The notes beneath the pieces were generated by a model. That model ran no database searches. It had not been told where the DNA came from and saw nothing but the letters and a program-made list of their open reading frames with translations. A stretch of 49,649 nt of DNA from Bacteroidota bacterium. Its GTDB lineage: Bacteria; Bacteroidota; Bacteroidia; JABEUT01. This document shows, piece by piece, positions 27,764 through 36,006 of the stretch. The DNA is taken from NCBI GenBank assembly GCA_013288205.1, contig JABDCH010000005.1, positions 1 to 49,649 of the forward strand, written 5' to 3'. The position numbers and the translations under genes are program-made. Each line of letters opens with the position of its first letter. Positions within the stretch are counted from its first letter, which is position 1.

Positions 27764-28468
27764 GTGCATCGTTTCTACGTTTCTGAAGTATCAGGAGATA
27801 TATGTAAGCTGAGCGAAGAAGAATCTAAGCACTGTATACGGGTTTTGCGCCTCCAACAGAACGATAGTGTGGAAATATTAAATGGCAAAGGGAAGAGCTT
27901 TTCGGCGATTATTGAAAATGCCAATTCCAAAGCCTGCTTATTGAAGATAATGGCTCAAAATTTTGAGCCATTATCAATGTGGGAATTGCACGTGGCTGTA
28001 GCTCCTACCAAAAACATGGCACGCATGGAATGGCTGGTTGAAAAACTGACGGAAATAGGAATTACTAAATTTATTCCCGTAGAGTGCCATAATTCTGAGC
28101 GAACTATTGTAAAAACAGAGCGATTGAAAAAAATTGCCATAGAGGCTATGAAACAATCAGGGAATCTTTATTTACCAGAGATTGGGGAATTAATTCCGCT
28201 GGAAAACCTGTTTGATAAATATAACTCCTATCAGGGGCAAAAATTTATTCCACATTGTAACGATTCTGAGCGTAAAACGCTATCCTCAGTGTATCAAAAA
28301 GGACAAAATGCGCTTATTTTGATAGGCCCGGAAGGCGATTTTACCAAAGAAGAAGTGAATACAGCTATTAACCAGTCATTTATACCTGTTGTTCTAAATG
28401 AAGCTACCCTTCGCACAGAAACCGCCGCCCTGGTATCTGCCATCGCGTTGAAAACATTCAATACATAG
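27764..28468 (+). CDS. rsmE: 16S rRNA (uracil-1498-N3)-methyltransferase
   Basis: RsmE methylates N3 of U1498 in 16S rRNA. The 234 residues have an N-terminal PUA-like domain (about 1-65) and a SPOUT methyltransferase domain with its knotted motifs: ALILIGPEGDFTKEEVNTA (about 180-200) and LNEATLRTETAALVSAIAL near the C-terminus. MEWLVEKLTEIGITKFIPVEC matches the conserved K-x-E-LG segment in the middle. Start is GTG 27764 (MHRFYVSE). A perfect 30-bp palindrome at 27946-27975 encodes residues 61-71 in the linker between the two domains. The gene follows lepA across a repeat-filled 83-bp gap, and no clear promoter box is seen. Confidence 0.94.
   Translation: MHRFYVSEVSGDICKLSEEESKHCIRVLRLQQNDSVEILNGKGKSFSAIIENANSKACLLKIMAQNFEPLSMWELHVAVAPTKNMARMEWLVEKLTEIGITKFIPVECHNSERTIVKTERLKKIAIEAMKQSGNLYLPEIGELIPLENLFDKYNSYQGQKFIPHCNDSERKTLSSVYQKGQNALILIGPEGDFTKEEVNTAINQSFIPVVLNEATLRTETAALVSAIALKTFNT
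27946..27975. repeat. Perfect 30-bp palindrome inside rsmE
   Basis: GATAATGGCTCAAAA is followed directly by its exact reverse complement, 15 bp per arm with no spacer. It stays in frame and encodes I-M-A-Q-N-F-E-P-L in the linker between the PUA-like and SPOUT domains. No U-tract follows, so it is not an obvious terminator. Confidence 0.95.
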
Positions 28469-28484
28469 TTTAATTTTATTTTTT

Positions 28485-28492
28485 TATATTTG
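28485..28492 (+). promoter_or_regulatory. Possible -7 box upstream of the ECF sigma operon
   Basis: TATATTTG matches TAnnTTTG but sits in an A/T-rich run, 110 nt before the sigma ATG. The distance gives an unusually long leader for this window, so an alternative ECF-dependent promoter nearer the gene is possible. Confidence 0.4.
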
Positions 28493-28602
28493 ATATCCAG
28501 CTAGATATGAAATACATGATACGTTGCGTCATTTATGACCAACCTTTTAATTATTTTTCCCGTATCAGTACATTATAAAAGTTGCCGGTAAAGCTAATGT
28601 GA

Positions 28603-29139
28603 ATGAACATAGAGATTGACTTAATAACTGCTTGCATCAGGAAGGAGAGGAAGGCGCAGTATGACCTTTACAAGCTGGTATTCCGTTATCTGATGAGCAT
28701 TTGCGTAAGGTACACTCATTCTTACGAAGAAGCAAATGAAGCATTAAACACCGGTTTCTTAAAAATACTCAATAACCTTGAAAAATATAAGGCTGATGTG
28801 CCTTTTAAGGCATGGATAAGAAAAATTATGGTAAATGTGCTGATAGATGAGTACCGGAAACAAAAAAAGGAAAGGGAGAATACTAAAATGATGCTGGAAT
28901 ACGTTGAACATACACCTATGGTGGAAATAAATAATGCCATTGCAAAAATGGATGCTGAACGAATACATAGGCTGATCATGGAGTTACCTATTGTAAGTCA
29001 GCGGGTGTTTAATTTATTTGTAATTGACGGATTTGACCATAAAGAAATAGCAGCCATGTTAGGAATAAGCGAAGGCACCTCCAAATGGCACTTACATAAC
29101 TCGAGGGAATTACTGAAAGAAAAACTAGTTAACGCATAG
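28603..29139 (+). CDS. ECF-type RNA polymerase sigma factor
   Basis: The 178-residue protein has sigma region 2 (LYKLVFRYLMSICVRYTHSYEEANEALNTGFLKILNNLEKY, then FKAWIRKIMVNVLIDEYRK) and region 4 (IMELPIVSQRVFNLFVIDGFDHKEIAAMLGISEGTSKWHLHNSRELLKEKL). It has no region 1 or 3, as in extracytoplasmic-function sigma factors. The next gene starts 8 bp downstream and has the layout of a membrane-spanning anti-sigma factor. The sigma is therefore probably held inactive at the inner membrane until a signal arrives. Target promoters are unknown. The ECF21-type group that pairs with such partners in Bacteroides is a possible classification, but I cannot assign it without alignment. Confidence 0.93.
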   Translation: MNIEIDLITACIRKERKAQYDLYKLVFRYLMSICVRYTHSYEEANEALNTGFLKILNNLEKYKADVPFKAWIRKIMVNVLIDEYRKQKKERENTKMMLEYVEHTPMVEINNAIAKMDAERIHRLIMELPIVSQRVFNLFVIDGFDHKEIAAMLGISEGTSKWHLHNSRELLKEKLVNA

Positions 29140-29147
29140 GATTAATC

Positions 29148-30653
29148 ATGAACGACGAGGAAAAATTTGATAAGATACTGCGCTTTAAACTGTCGGAAAG
29201 AGAGTACCCTTTTGACGAGTTAAATTGGGAGGAGGCCGAACGTTTAATCATACGCCAGGAAACAAAAAGAAAAGCTGTCCGCTTTTCGATAATTTTCTCC
29301 GCCGGTATTGTTGCCGGAGCACTTATCATGTTGCCATTTATCACAAACAATCGTAACGCATTATCTAACACTATTACAACCCATACAACTACTCTTCAAA
29401 ATTCTGTTGCCCAAAATAGCAGTTTGTCAAAAAGTTCATCAGCACAAACAAATTCATCTATTGGTAATACAACCGAAAAGGCTCCCCTGCCCGTGCAACC
29501 TGCTTTTGTCGAAAAGGATATCCGCACGGGCGTAGGGGGGAATTCCTCCCAACCATTGGCTACCGTTGCCAAAACATCTAAGCAACAAACTGCTTCATTG
29601 GTTGCTTATACGGATGCAAACAAGCAAAAACCAAGTTCCAGTACAGTAACCCAATATACAAGGGAAACACAAACAAATCAACCAACGGGATCCATTACGG
29701 CATCTGTTATAACGCCAAAAGAAGGCGAGGCTAACAGCAATAACAACTTAGCAGCCAATTTAGCCCCATCAGCAGATAATGCTGCTCCTGAAAATTCAGC
29801 GCCACCAAATACCTCCGAAAAACCGGGCGTTAATGCACCCATCAATACAGTTAAAAATTCCAACAATAACATTACCTCAAATACTTCCTCCGAATCGAAT
29901 AAAAATACTTCAGCCATAACTACCACTTCAATTAATAACCATATCGGCAAGAGCGACAGCATCAAGAATGAAGTGCTGCCCCCATTGCTCCCTGGAACAA
30001 CGCCTTATATCCACAGCGATTATTCAGCGAACGCATTTTCAATATACGCTGGAGGCGATTATTCACTTGGATGGAAAAATCAAGGTTCGTCTGAAAGCAA
30101 CAACGTTAAGCAAGCTATTGGAACGACACTGCTTGGAGGGATTTATTACACTCATTACTTTGGCAACATATCCGCCTCACTTGGCATAGGATATTCAGAA
30201 CTGACGGGGTTGAACAAAACCTATACCAGTAGCGTAACGCAATATGATTTCGGAGCTAATGAAATGGTAACAACCGTAACACCACAAACTGTTTATTATA
30301 TGGCATTCCCTTTAAAACTGCAATATGATATAGACAGTAAAGATATTGTAGGCATTAACTGCAATTACCTGATAATGCTTACCACATATAGCACCTTAGC
30401 GACATATCAGCAAACGTATTTTGGTCAAACTTCCATTTCCTCTCAAAAACAAAATGGCTTTACCCGGGGATTTTCGAATTCTGACTGGCAACTTGGATTA
30501 TCCTATACGAGGATGCTCACCGGCAGGCTTGGATTAAGCGCTGAATTTTATTACGACCTCGGCTATGTTGAAAATAACTCTATCTCCATCCTCACTCAAA
30601 ATACAAAGAACTCAGGCTTCAAGCTTGTTCTTTCTTATCAGTTAATACACTAA
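29148..30653 (+). CDS. Putative dual membrane-spanning anti-sigma factor (Dma-like)
   Basis: The 501-residue protein has four parts. A charged cytoplasmic N-terminus (1-45) contains EKFDKILRFKLSEREYPFDELNWEEAERLI, resembling a short anti-sigma region. One hydrophobic helix follows (about 47-65, FSIIFSAGIVAGALIMLPFI). Next comes a roughly 230-residue Ser/Thr/Asn/Gln/Pro-rich disordered stretch (66-296). A C-terminal outer-membrane beta-barrel-like domain (297-501) shows alternating hydrophobic/aromatic strands. There is no cleavable signal peptide. This matches the dual membrane-spanning anti-sigma (Dma) family described in Bacteroides thetaiotaomicron, where one chain spans inner and outer membranes and controls a neighbouring ECF sigma factor. 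Gene order (sigma then this, 8 bp gap) fits. The chain ends in LSYQLIH rather than the aromatic residue usual for barrels. The anti-sigma role is inferred. Confidence 0.75.
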   Translation: MNDEEKFDKILRFKLSEREYPFDELNWEEAERLIIRQETKRKAVRFSIIFSAGIVAGALIMLPFITNNRNALSNTITTHTTTLQNSVAQNSSLSKSSSAQTNSSIGNTTEKAPLPVQPAFVEKDIRTGVGGNSSQPLATVAKTSKQQTASLVAYTDANKQKPSSSTVTQYTRETQTNQPTGSITASVITPKEGEANSNNNLAANLAPSADNAAPENSAPPNTSEKPGVNAPINTVKNSNNNITSNTSSESNKNTSAITTTSINNHIGKSDSIKNEVLPPLLPGTTPYIHSDYSANAFSIYAGGDYSLGWKNQGSSESNNVKQAIGTTLLGGIYYTHYFGNISASLGIGYSELTGLNKTYTSSVTQYDFGANEMVTTVTPQTVYYMAFPLKLQYDIDSKDIVGINCNYLIMLTTYSTLATYQQTYFGQTSISSQKQNGFTRGFSNSDWQLGLSYTRMLTGRLGLSAEFYYDLGYVENNSISILTQNTKNSGFKLVLSYQLIH

Positions 30654-30660
30654 ACAGTTC

Positions 30661-31854
30661 ATGAAAAAAGTCACACATATTGTATTATTTCCCCTTATTG
30701 CACTAATTTTTGTTACCTGCAAAAAGCAGGAATTGGCTCCAAGTACAGTAGAAAATCAACCTATCTTCTCGTTCTATGGAAACATGGGAGGAAACATTTT
30801 GAATGTACAAGCCGGTGTAAATAATTATTACATGTTTTCTTCTGATTCATTGATAAAGGATTCCAGTCAAGGCGGATATGTAGTTAATTCTTTTACAGGA
30901 ACCCTTCGAAATACATCGACTGCCAATAACAGTATCCAGATTACTATAAATGACGATAGTCCTGTATCCTCAAATAACCCATCCGATATTTCTAATTCCA
31001 TTATCAACGGCAATAGCTATTATTACAATACACCTAATGGAACCCGAATATGGGATTCGGTATATTTTACACCTAAGTTATATTTGGGAAAATCTTCTTC
31101 ATTTTCCTATAAGTTTGGAGACGGAACTACTGCTACTGCAACAAGTGTAGCCCCAATTGGCCATTTATATAAAAAATTGCAAGACTATCATACACAGATG
31201 CACGTTACTTTTGATAGCGGAACACCGGATACTATGACCATATCTAATTTTCTTCAGCTTACCAGTCAAAGTACCGCTCCACTTGAAGTAAATTCTGTTC
31301 GCACTTTCTTAATAGCAGACTATAGCTATAAACATGAAGTTTCTTTCTGGGCTTATGTAAGCGGGGGTACTTCGCCTTACACATACCAATGGAGTTTTGA
31401 TACCATACAACAATTCACATCGGGTAGTGCGATAAATACAATACATACATTTAGTACCGAACCTGCTGATAGTTTTCTGGTTACATTAAAGGTAACGGAC
31501 CACACAAAAAAAGACACCGCCTATTTTCAATACTACTACACAGATACGCTTTCTAGCAATAACTCTGCAGCGTATTCCATGGCTGTACATCCTGTCGCAA
31601 ATCCTTACGGGCTTTCTACCGTTACTGTTAACTACACAGATGCCCAGGGACACCAGTATACTTCGAAGAATTCATCGCAATCAAGAAATAGCACTTTCCA
31701 AGTTACTTCTGTTTCCAATTATCAGAATAATAAGGATAATAACCCTACAAAAATGCTGAAGGTATCCTTCAATTGCATGTTATATAATGCGGCTCTGCAC
31801 GACTCCATTACTGCTACCAATTGTACGGCAGTAATTGCTGTGGCATATCATTAA
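30661..31854 (+). CDS. PKD-domain lipoprotein of the sigma/anti-sigma operon
   Basis: The 397-residue product begins with a lipoprotein-type signal (MKKVTHIVLFPLIALIFVTC, Cys20, with Thr at -1, atypical but tolerated in Bacteroidota). Two PKD-like beta-sandwich domains are visible: about 146-195 (YKFGDGTTAT then PIGHLYKK) and about 216-293 (YVSGGTSPYTYQWSFD then VTLKVTDHTKKD). The C-terminal 90 residues are unassigned. It lies 7 bp downstream of the Dma-like gene and ahead of the terminator, so it is probably the third gene of that operon. A role as a surface-exposed partner or ligand-binding subunit of the barrel domain is inference. It has no acidic surface-export motif after the Cys (KKQE). 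Confidence 0.75.
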   Translation: MKKVTHIVLFPLIALIFVTCKKQELAPSTVENQPIFSFYGNMGGNILNVQAGVNNYYMFSSDSLIKDSSQGGYVVNSFTGTLRNTSTANNSIQITINDDSPVSSNNPSDISNSIINGNSYYYNTPNGTRIWDSVYFTPKLYLGKSSSFSYKFGDGTTATATSVAPIGHLYKKLQDYHTQMHVTFDSGTPDTMTISNFLQLTSQSTAPLEVNSVRTFLIADYSYKHEVSFWAYVSGGTSPYTYQWSFDTIQQFTSGSAINTIHTFSTEPADSFLVTLKVTDHTKKDTAYFQYYYTDTLSSNNSAAYSMAVHPVANPYGLSTVTVNYTDAQGHQYTSKNSSQSRNSTFQVTSVSNYQNNKDNNPTKMLKVSFNCMLYNAALHDSITATNCTAVIAVAYH

Positions 31855-31876
31855 TATCTATTCTATTATTTGAATC

Positions 31877-31912
31877 AAAAAGTCTGGTGAAATTATCCGG
31901 ACTTTTTTATTT
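31877..31912 (+). terminator. Intrinsic terminator after the lipoprotein gene
   Basis: AAAAAGTCTGG (31877-31887) pairs with CCGGACTTTTT (31897-31907) through 11 pairs including one G-U, with a 9-nt loop and a T-rich tail. It ends the sigma/anti-sigma/lipoprotein unit. Confidence 0.8.
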
Positions 31913-31915
31913 TCA

Positions 31916-31923
31916 TAAATTTG
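31916..31923 (+). promoter_or_regulatory. Predicted -7 promoter box for the T9SS cargo gene
   Basis: TAAATTTG followed by T matches TAnnTTTG, right after the terminator and 65 nt before ATG 31989, so the next gene is probably a separate transcription unit. Confidence 0.5.
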
Positions 31924-31988
31924 TCTTGATGTAAAGAGATACTGTAAACCATGAGGCTTCAACTATATCTAACCATTTATTTAACCTT

Positions 31989-33590
31989 ATGATAAAAAGA
32001 GCCATCCTCCTCCCCTGTCTTCTGTTTGTTTTATGTTCAACGTCATATATATCCTATGCACAAAACATAAATCTTTCTAATTCCCCTTATTGGGACGGGG
32101 AATGTTACCTCGCAGTAAATCCGCAAAATCCGAAACACCTGGTTTCTGCATGGATGTACTTTTCAACAACCAACCTGAAAAATGCCATAGCAACCCGTAG
32201 TTCCTTCGATGGTGGAAAAATATGGAGCAAATTGCAAATCCTGCCTCATGTATATTCCACTTTTACTTGTGCTGATCCGAGCATTTATTTTGGTAAAGAC
32301 AGTTGTGTTTATCTCGCTTATATCGATTTATCAGGTTTAAAAAGCAGCGATTCGGGATATGATATGGTAGCCCGTTCGGTGAATGGAGGGATAAACTGGA
32401 GAACACCGGTGAAGGCAATAGCATGGAATGCACAACCCAACTTACCCATTGACCGGCCCTGGATTGCTGCCGACCAAAGCAATGGCAAATATTCGGGACG
32501 TGTTTATCTTACCAGTCAGACTGCTTATTTTACACCGCAACCGCATCACCCCTGGTTTACATATTCATCAGATAGTGGAGCTACATGGGCTCCCGTCAAA
32601 CAGTTAGATGATAGCATACCATCAGGAGCCATAACAGACGCTACCGCCTTTATGACAGTTTCGTCAAGCGGAACATTATACTGCACTTATTTTTCATACT
32701 ACATTTCATATAGTGTCTATCCGCGGCTTGTTTTAGTGAAATCCTATAATGGCGGAAATAGTTTTATAACGCATGCGGCTATTAGTTTTACCGCAGCTGA
32801 TGAAGTGCCACAGGCTGATTCGCTTTTGAAAGATGGCAGGTGCCTTTCTTCCAACCCGGCGGATACAAATAATTTAATTACGATAGGTTGCTCGAATCAT
32901 TTTGGAGAACCAGATATTGTTTCCTATAATTCACACGACGGTGGAATGACATGGGGCGCACCGGTGCGTGTAAATGATGATTTGGTTGGAGCCTATGACA
33001 CCGCTCACGATTTAACCTGGGGCGGCTTTTCTGCTAATGGAAAATATGGAGTTGTATGGCGCGACAGGCGTCACACAGGTACCGGAGATACAGTGCCCTT
33101 TCAAATTTATGGCTCCACCTCTACCAATGGGGGAAAGAGTTTTACACCGAACTTTCTTATCAGTGATAGCATTTCACCCTTTATTGACCTGGAACGCGGC
33201 GATGATTTCCTGGGATGCGCGGTAACCGATTCGGCAGTATATGCCTTGTGGAGCGATATGCGCACCGGAAGAGAAAATACATTTTTCAATGCCACTCCAT
33301 CCGGCAAAATTCCGGCGGGAGTATTCTCGGTTTCGGACAATTCAACCATCAAGGTAGAAGCATACCCTAATCCGTTTCATAACGGAACGAACATTGTTGT
33401 GAATGCTACCGTACCACTGCAAAATTGCAAGCTCGAAATATTTGACATTACCGGGAAGAAAGAAGAAGAACTACAGATACCTGGTAATGGTTCGTATAAA
33501 CTCAACTTAAATTATCCTGCAGGTACCTATATCTGGTCGTTAATTGAAAATAACAACCCTGTAGCAAATGGAAAATGGGTTATTGAGTAG
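31989..33590 (+). CDS. Secreted Asp-box (sialidase-like) protein with T9SS sorting domain
   Basis: The 533-residue protein has an N-terminal signal peptide (cleavage near SYAQ). A beta-propeller-like body carries at least five Asp-box motifs of the S-x-D/N-x-G-x-x-W/F type: SSFDGGKIW, SVNGGINW, SSDSGATW, NSHDGGMTW and STNGGKSF. The last 75 residues form a type A T9SS sorting domain: AYPNPFHNGTNIVV, LEIFDITGKKEEEL, ending GKWVIE. The protein should cross the outer membrane through the type IX system and be released or attached to A-LPS. Asp-boxes occur in sialidases and many other BNR proteins, and I cannot confirm an active site, so glycosidase activity is not claimed. Confidence 0.85.
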   Translation: MIKRAILLPCLLFVLCSTSYISYAQNINLSNSPYWDGECYLAVNPQNPKHLVSAWMYFSTTNLKNAIATRSSFDGGKIWSKLQILPHVYSTFTCADPSIYFGKDSCVYLAYIDLSGLKSSDSGYDMVARSVNGGINWRTPVKAIAWNAQPNLPIDRPWIAADQSNGKYSGRVYLTSQTAYFTPQPHHPWFTYSSDSGATWAPVKQLDDSIPSGAITDATAFMTVSSSGTLYCTYFSYYISYSVYPRLVLVKSYNGGNSFITHAAISFTAADEVPQADSLLKDGRCLSSNPADTNNLITIGCSNHFGEPDIVSYNSHDGGMTWGAPVRVNDDLVGAYDTAHDLTWGGFSANGKYGVVWRDRRHTGTGDTVPFQIYGSTSTNGGKSFTPNFLISDSISPFIDLERGDDFLGCAVTDSAVYALWSDMRTGRENTFFNATPSGKIPAGVFSVSDNSTIKVEAYPNPFHNGTNIVVNATVPLQNCKLEIFDITGKKEEELQIPGNGSYKLNLNYPAGTYIWSLIENNNPVANGKWVIE

Positions 33591-33595
33591 GCAAA

Positions 33596-35416
33596 TCAAT
33601 TTACCGGAGGCGCATCGTCTTTCACCAACTGCCGATACCTGTCGCGGGTTTGTTCTACATAAAAACTGCCCGGATATTTTAAAATAAGTTGCTTATAAAG
33701 TTCGGCTGCCTTCTTCTCATCGTGGAGCTTGGTATCTTCCAATTTTGCCGAGAGATACAACGCTTTATCGGGCAGCATCCCGGCAGGATATGTATTCTGT
33801 TCTTCTGTATAAAAATCTAATGCTTTCTGGTAATCGCCTTTTTTTTCAGCCACACCGGCGCGCATCAGCAACACTTCTTCTTTCAATGTAGTGGTTCCGC
33901 TAATATTGTAAACAGAATCGAGCAAAGCAGAAACGCTGTCTTCATAATTCTGAAAATCTAACAACTGCACATGGGCAAAAAGCAATAAAGCACGTTGCAT
34001 AACAGAGTCCTGCATATTATCGGAAATCACTAACGATAGCGCCATTGCATCGTTTGCAATAAGCTTATCCGTAGCTGCACGTAAAATTTTCAGTTCTGCT
34101 TCCGCCCATTTAAAGTTTCCTGTGTAGTAATAGATAGTCGCATTTTTAAACTTCGCTTCATCACCAATAGGTTCTTCTTTAAAATCATTTTCCACTTTGC
34201 TATAAAGCAATGAGGCCTCCCAGGTTTGTCCTGAGGCGAGCATTAGGTCAGCAAGCTCCATCCTGCAACCCGCTTGTGACTGTGGCGAAATACCCGGCAT
34301 ATTAACTGCCTCCTGCATAATGGCAATGGCACCCGAATCGTGATGGAGGTAAAAACCCTGCAAATGCGCCAATCTCTGCATCAGGCCAATACTGCCTGTT
34401 GTTCCAACCTCATTCAATTCTGCTTTAAACTTGCTCTCAAGCGATATTAATTCATCATGGGAATATGTTCCTCCTTCTACTAGTTTTTGATACATCACAC
34501 TTAGCTGCTCTATTTTCGCCTCGGTATAATTATCACCTTTGGGGCCTTTATCTATTATATATTGGTATGCTTGTATGGCGGGATCGTAAGCGTCTGCATT
34601 CACGCAGGTAGCCGCAAAAGCCATTAATCTCACTCCTCCTTCGTTCTGTCTCCTGTCAAGAGCCTTTACCTGCACCAGTGCATCGTTATAATCTTTTACT
34701 TGTATAAATATCCATATCAATAATTCAGGATAGACTTCTTTATCGGGATATCGCTGAATATATTTTAACAGCTCTGTTCTTATAATATTATTCTGTGTAT
34801 TGTCCACATAGTTGCCTACACTAAGCTGCAAAGCCTCTTGAACATACGGTAAATAGTTGGGGGCCATTGAAAGCATTTCCAAATAGGCATCAATCATGGC
34901 GTTGGTATTGCCCTGCGCCTTATATACTGCTCCTATCTCCGCAACAAAAGGATATGAATCACCCAACAAGTTTTTGCCTTGTTTATAGGTTTCAAGAGCA
35001 TACTCGTATTCCTTTACGGTTAAAAAATAATTACCCAGGTTGCGTATCTCATCCAGGTCGGGCGCCAGTTTATGTATAGCCTTGTTAAATGCATCTTTAG
35101 CCTGTTTATCATCACCATCGAACTTATATACCATACCTAAATCGGCATACAGCGTAACCTTGGCAGGGTCTTCTTTTATTTCCTTCTTTACAACTTTTTC
35201 AGCCTCATTGTAGTCTTTAGTCTGCACAAGGCAATCGAGATAATTATGGTAATTTACGGGAGAGGGATTCTTTGGGAATACCTTTGCATAATAAACAATA
35301 GCCCTGTCATATTGCTTATTCTGGTAGTATTGGTTGGCAAGCTGTTCATCCGTACTCTGTGAATAAGCCTGTCCGAAGAAGCATAGTAGCAGCCAACATA
35401 AAATAAGCCTCTTCAT
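33596..35416 (-). CDS. Exported tetratricopeptide repeat protein
   Basis: The 606-residue protein has a cleavable signal peptide (MKRLILCWLLLCFFGQAYSQ) and many TPR-like helix pairs. Examples near the N-terminus are LANQYYQNKQYDRAIVYYAKVFPKNP and ALETYKQGKNLLGDSYPFVAEIGAVYKAQG. Later repeats include AGVAEKKGDYQKALDFYTEEQNTYPA, close to the end, with YKQLILKYPGSFYVEQTRDRYRQL resembling the BamD/YbgF type. It is probably a periplasmic scaffold; no enzyme domain is seen. It lies 18 bp downstream of the small lipoprotein gene, in the E1 unit. Its role there is unknown. Confidence 0.85.
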   Translation of the reverse strand: MKRLILCWLLLCFFGQAYSQSTDEQLANQYYQNKQYDRAIVYYAKVFPKNPSPVNYHNYLDCLVQTKDYNEAEKVVKKEIKEDPAKVTLYADLGMVYKFDGDDKQAKDAFNKAIHKLAPDLDEIRNLGNYFLTVKEYEYALETYKQGKNLLGDSYPFVAEIGAVYKAQGNTNAMIDAYLEMLSMAPNYLPYVQEALQLSVGNYVDNTQNNIIRTELLKYIQRYPDKEVYPELLIWIFIQVKDYNDALVQVKALDRRQNEGGVRLMAFAATCVNADAYDPAIQAYQYIIDKGPKGDNYTEAKIEQLSVMYQKLVEGGTYSHDELISLESKFKAELNEVGTTGSIGLMQRLAHLQGFYLHHDSGAIAIMQEAVNMPGISPQSQAGCRMELADLMLASGQTWEASLLYSKVENDFKEEPIGDEAKFKNATIYYYTGNFKWAEAELKILRAATDKLIANDAMALSLVISDNMQDSVMQRALLLFAHVQLLDFQNYEDSVSALLDSVYNISGTTTLKEEVLLMRAGVAEKKGDYQKALDFYTEEQNTYPAGMLPDKALYLSAKLEDTKLHDEKKAAELYKQLILKYPGSFYVEQTRDRYRQLVKDDAPPVN

Positions 35417-35434
35417 CGTGTTATGAAAGAAAAA

Positions 35435-35998
35435 TTAAAACTTCTTATGCTCTTGCAGCAAGTTCATCAGTGAATCAGTTTTGGGCAAAAGAATTGTATA
35501 AATAGCTGTTTGCTTACTCACATCATTTATTGAAATATCAGCTACCTCTATTAACTCAGAGGCTCTCTTCGTTTCAAATGAAACATAAAAAGCAGCACTG
35601 TCAGCTTTGATGGAATTATGTTGTAAATCATGAGAAAGGCGGGTTATTTGTTGCTGCGATTTTTCAAGTTCACGAATTAGCGGACCTCTTTTCCCGGCTG
35701 CCGTTAATAAGGACCAGCGAACCATATTAAAATTACGGAAAATATCAGTAGCTACGGAACTCATGCTATCTACTTTAGCCATCTTTATCAATTCATCGTC
35801 CTTCTCCACCTGGTGGGCATAATTAGAAATTTTAACTGAATCCATCGTCTTTACAGCCGAGTCAGCCTTCGCAACAAAAACCAGCATACTGTCGAGCATC
35901 CGGGTTTCTTTCACATACTTATTCCCCCAAGTGCATGAAGTAGTTTGGAACCCGATAAAAAGAACAAATAATACTAATGCGAACGAAGTGTGTTTCAT
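35435..35998 (-). CDS. Hypothetical lipoprotein
   Basis: I do not recognise this 187-residue protein. It begins MKHTSFALVLFVLFIGFQTTSC, a lipoprotein signal with a lipobox-like TTSC. The mature part is predicted helical and rich in Lys, Asp and Ser, with stretches such as LIRELEKSQQQITRLSHDLQ that could form a coiled coil. It starts 8 bp after the E1 stop and precedes the TPR gene, so the three are probably one operon. A role as an outer-membrane-anchored partner of the TPR protein is a guess from adjacency only. Confidence 0.7.
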   Translation of the reverse strand: MKHTSFALVLFVLFIGFQTTSCTWGNKYVKETRMLDSMLVFVAKADSAVKTMDSVKISNYAHQVEKDDELIKMAKVDSMSSVATDIFRNFNMVRWSLLTAAGKRGPLIRELEKSQQQITRLSHDLQHNSIKADSAAFYVSFETKRASELIEVADISINDVSKQTAIYTILLPKTDSLMNLLQEHKKF

Positions 35999-36006
35999 AA
36001 ATAATT

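Noticed and set aside
29678-29965. 95-residue minus-strand ORF inside the anti-sigma-like gene
   Set aside because: Low-complexity antisense of the Asn/Ser-rich linker; no independent support.
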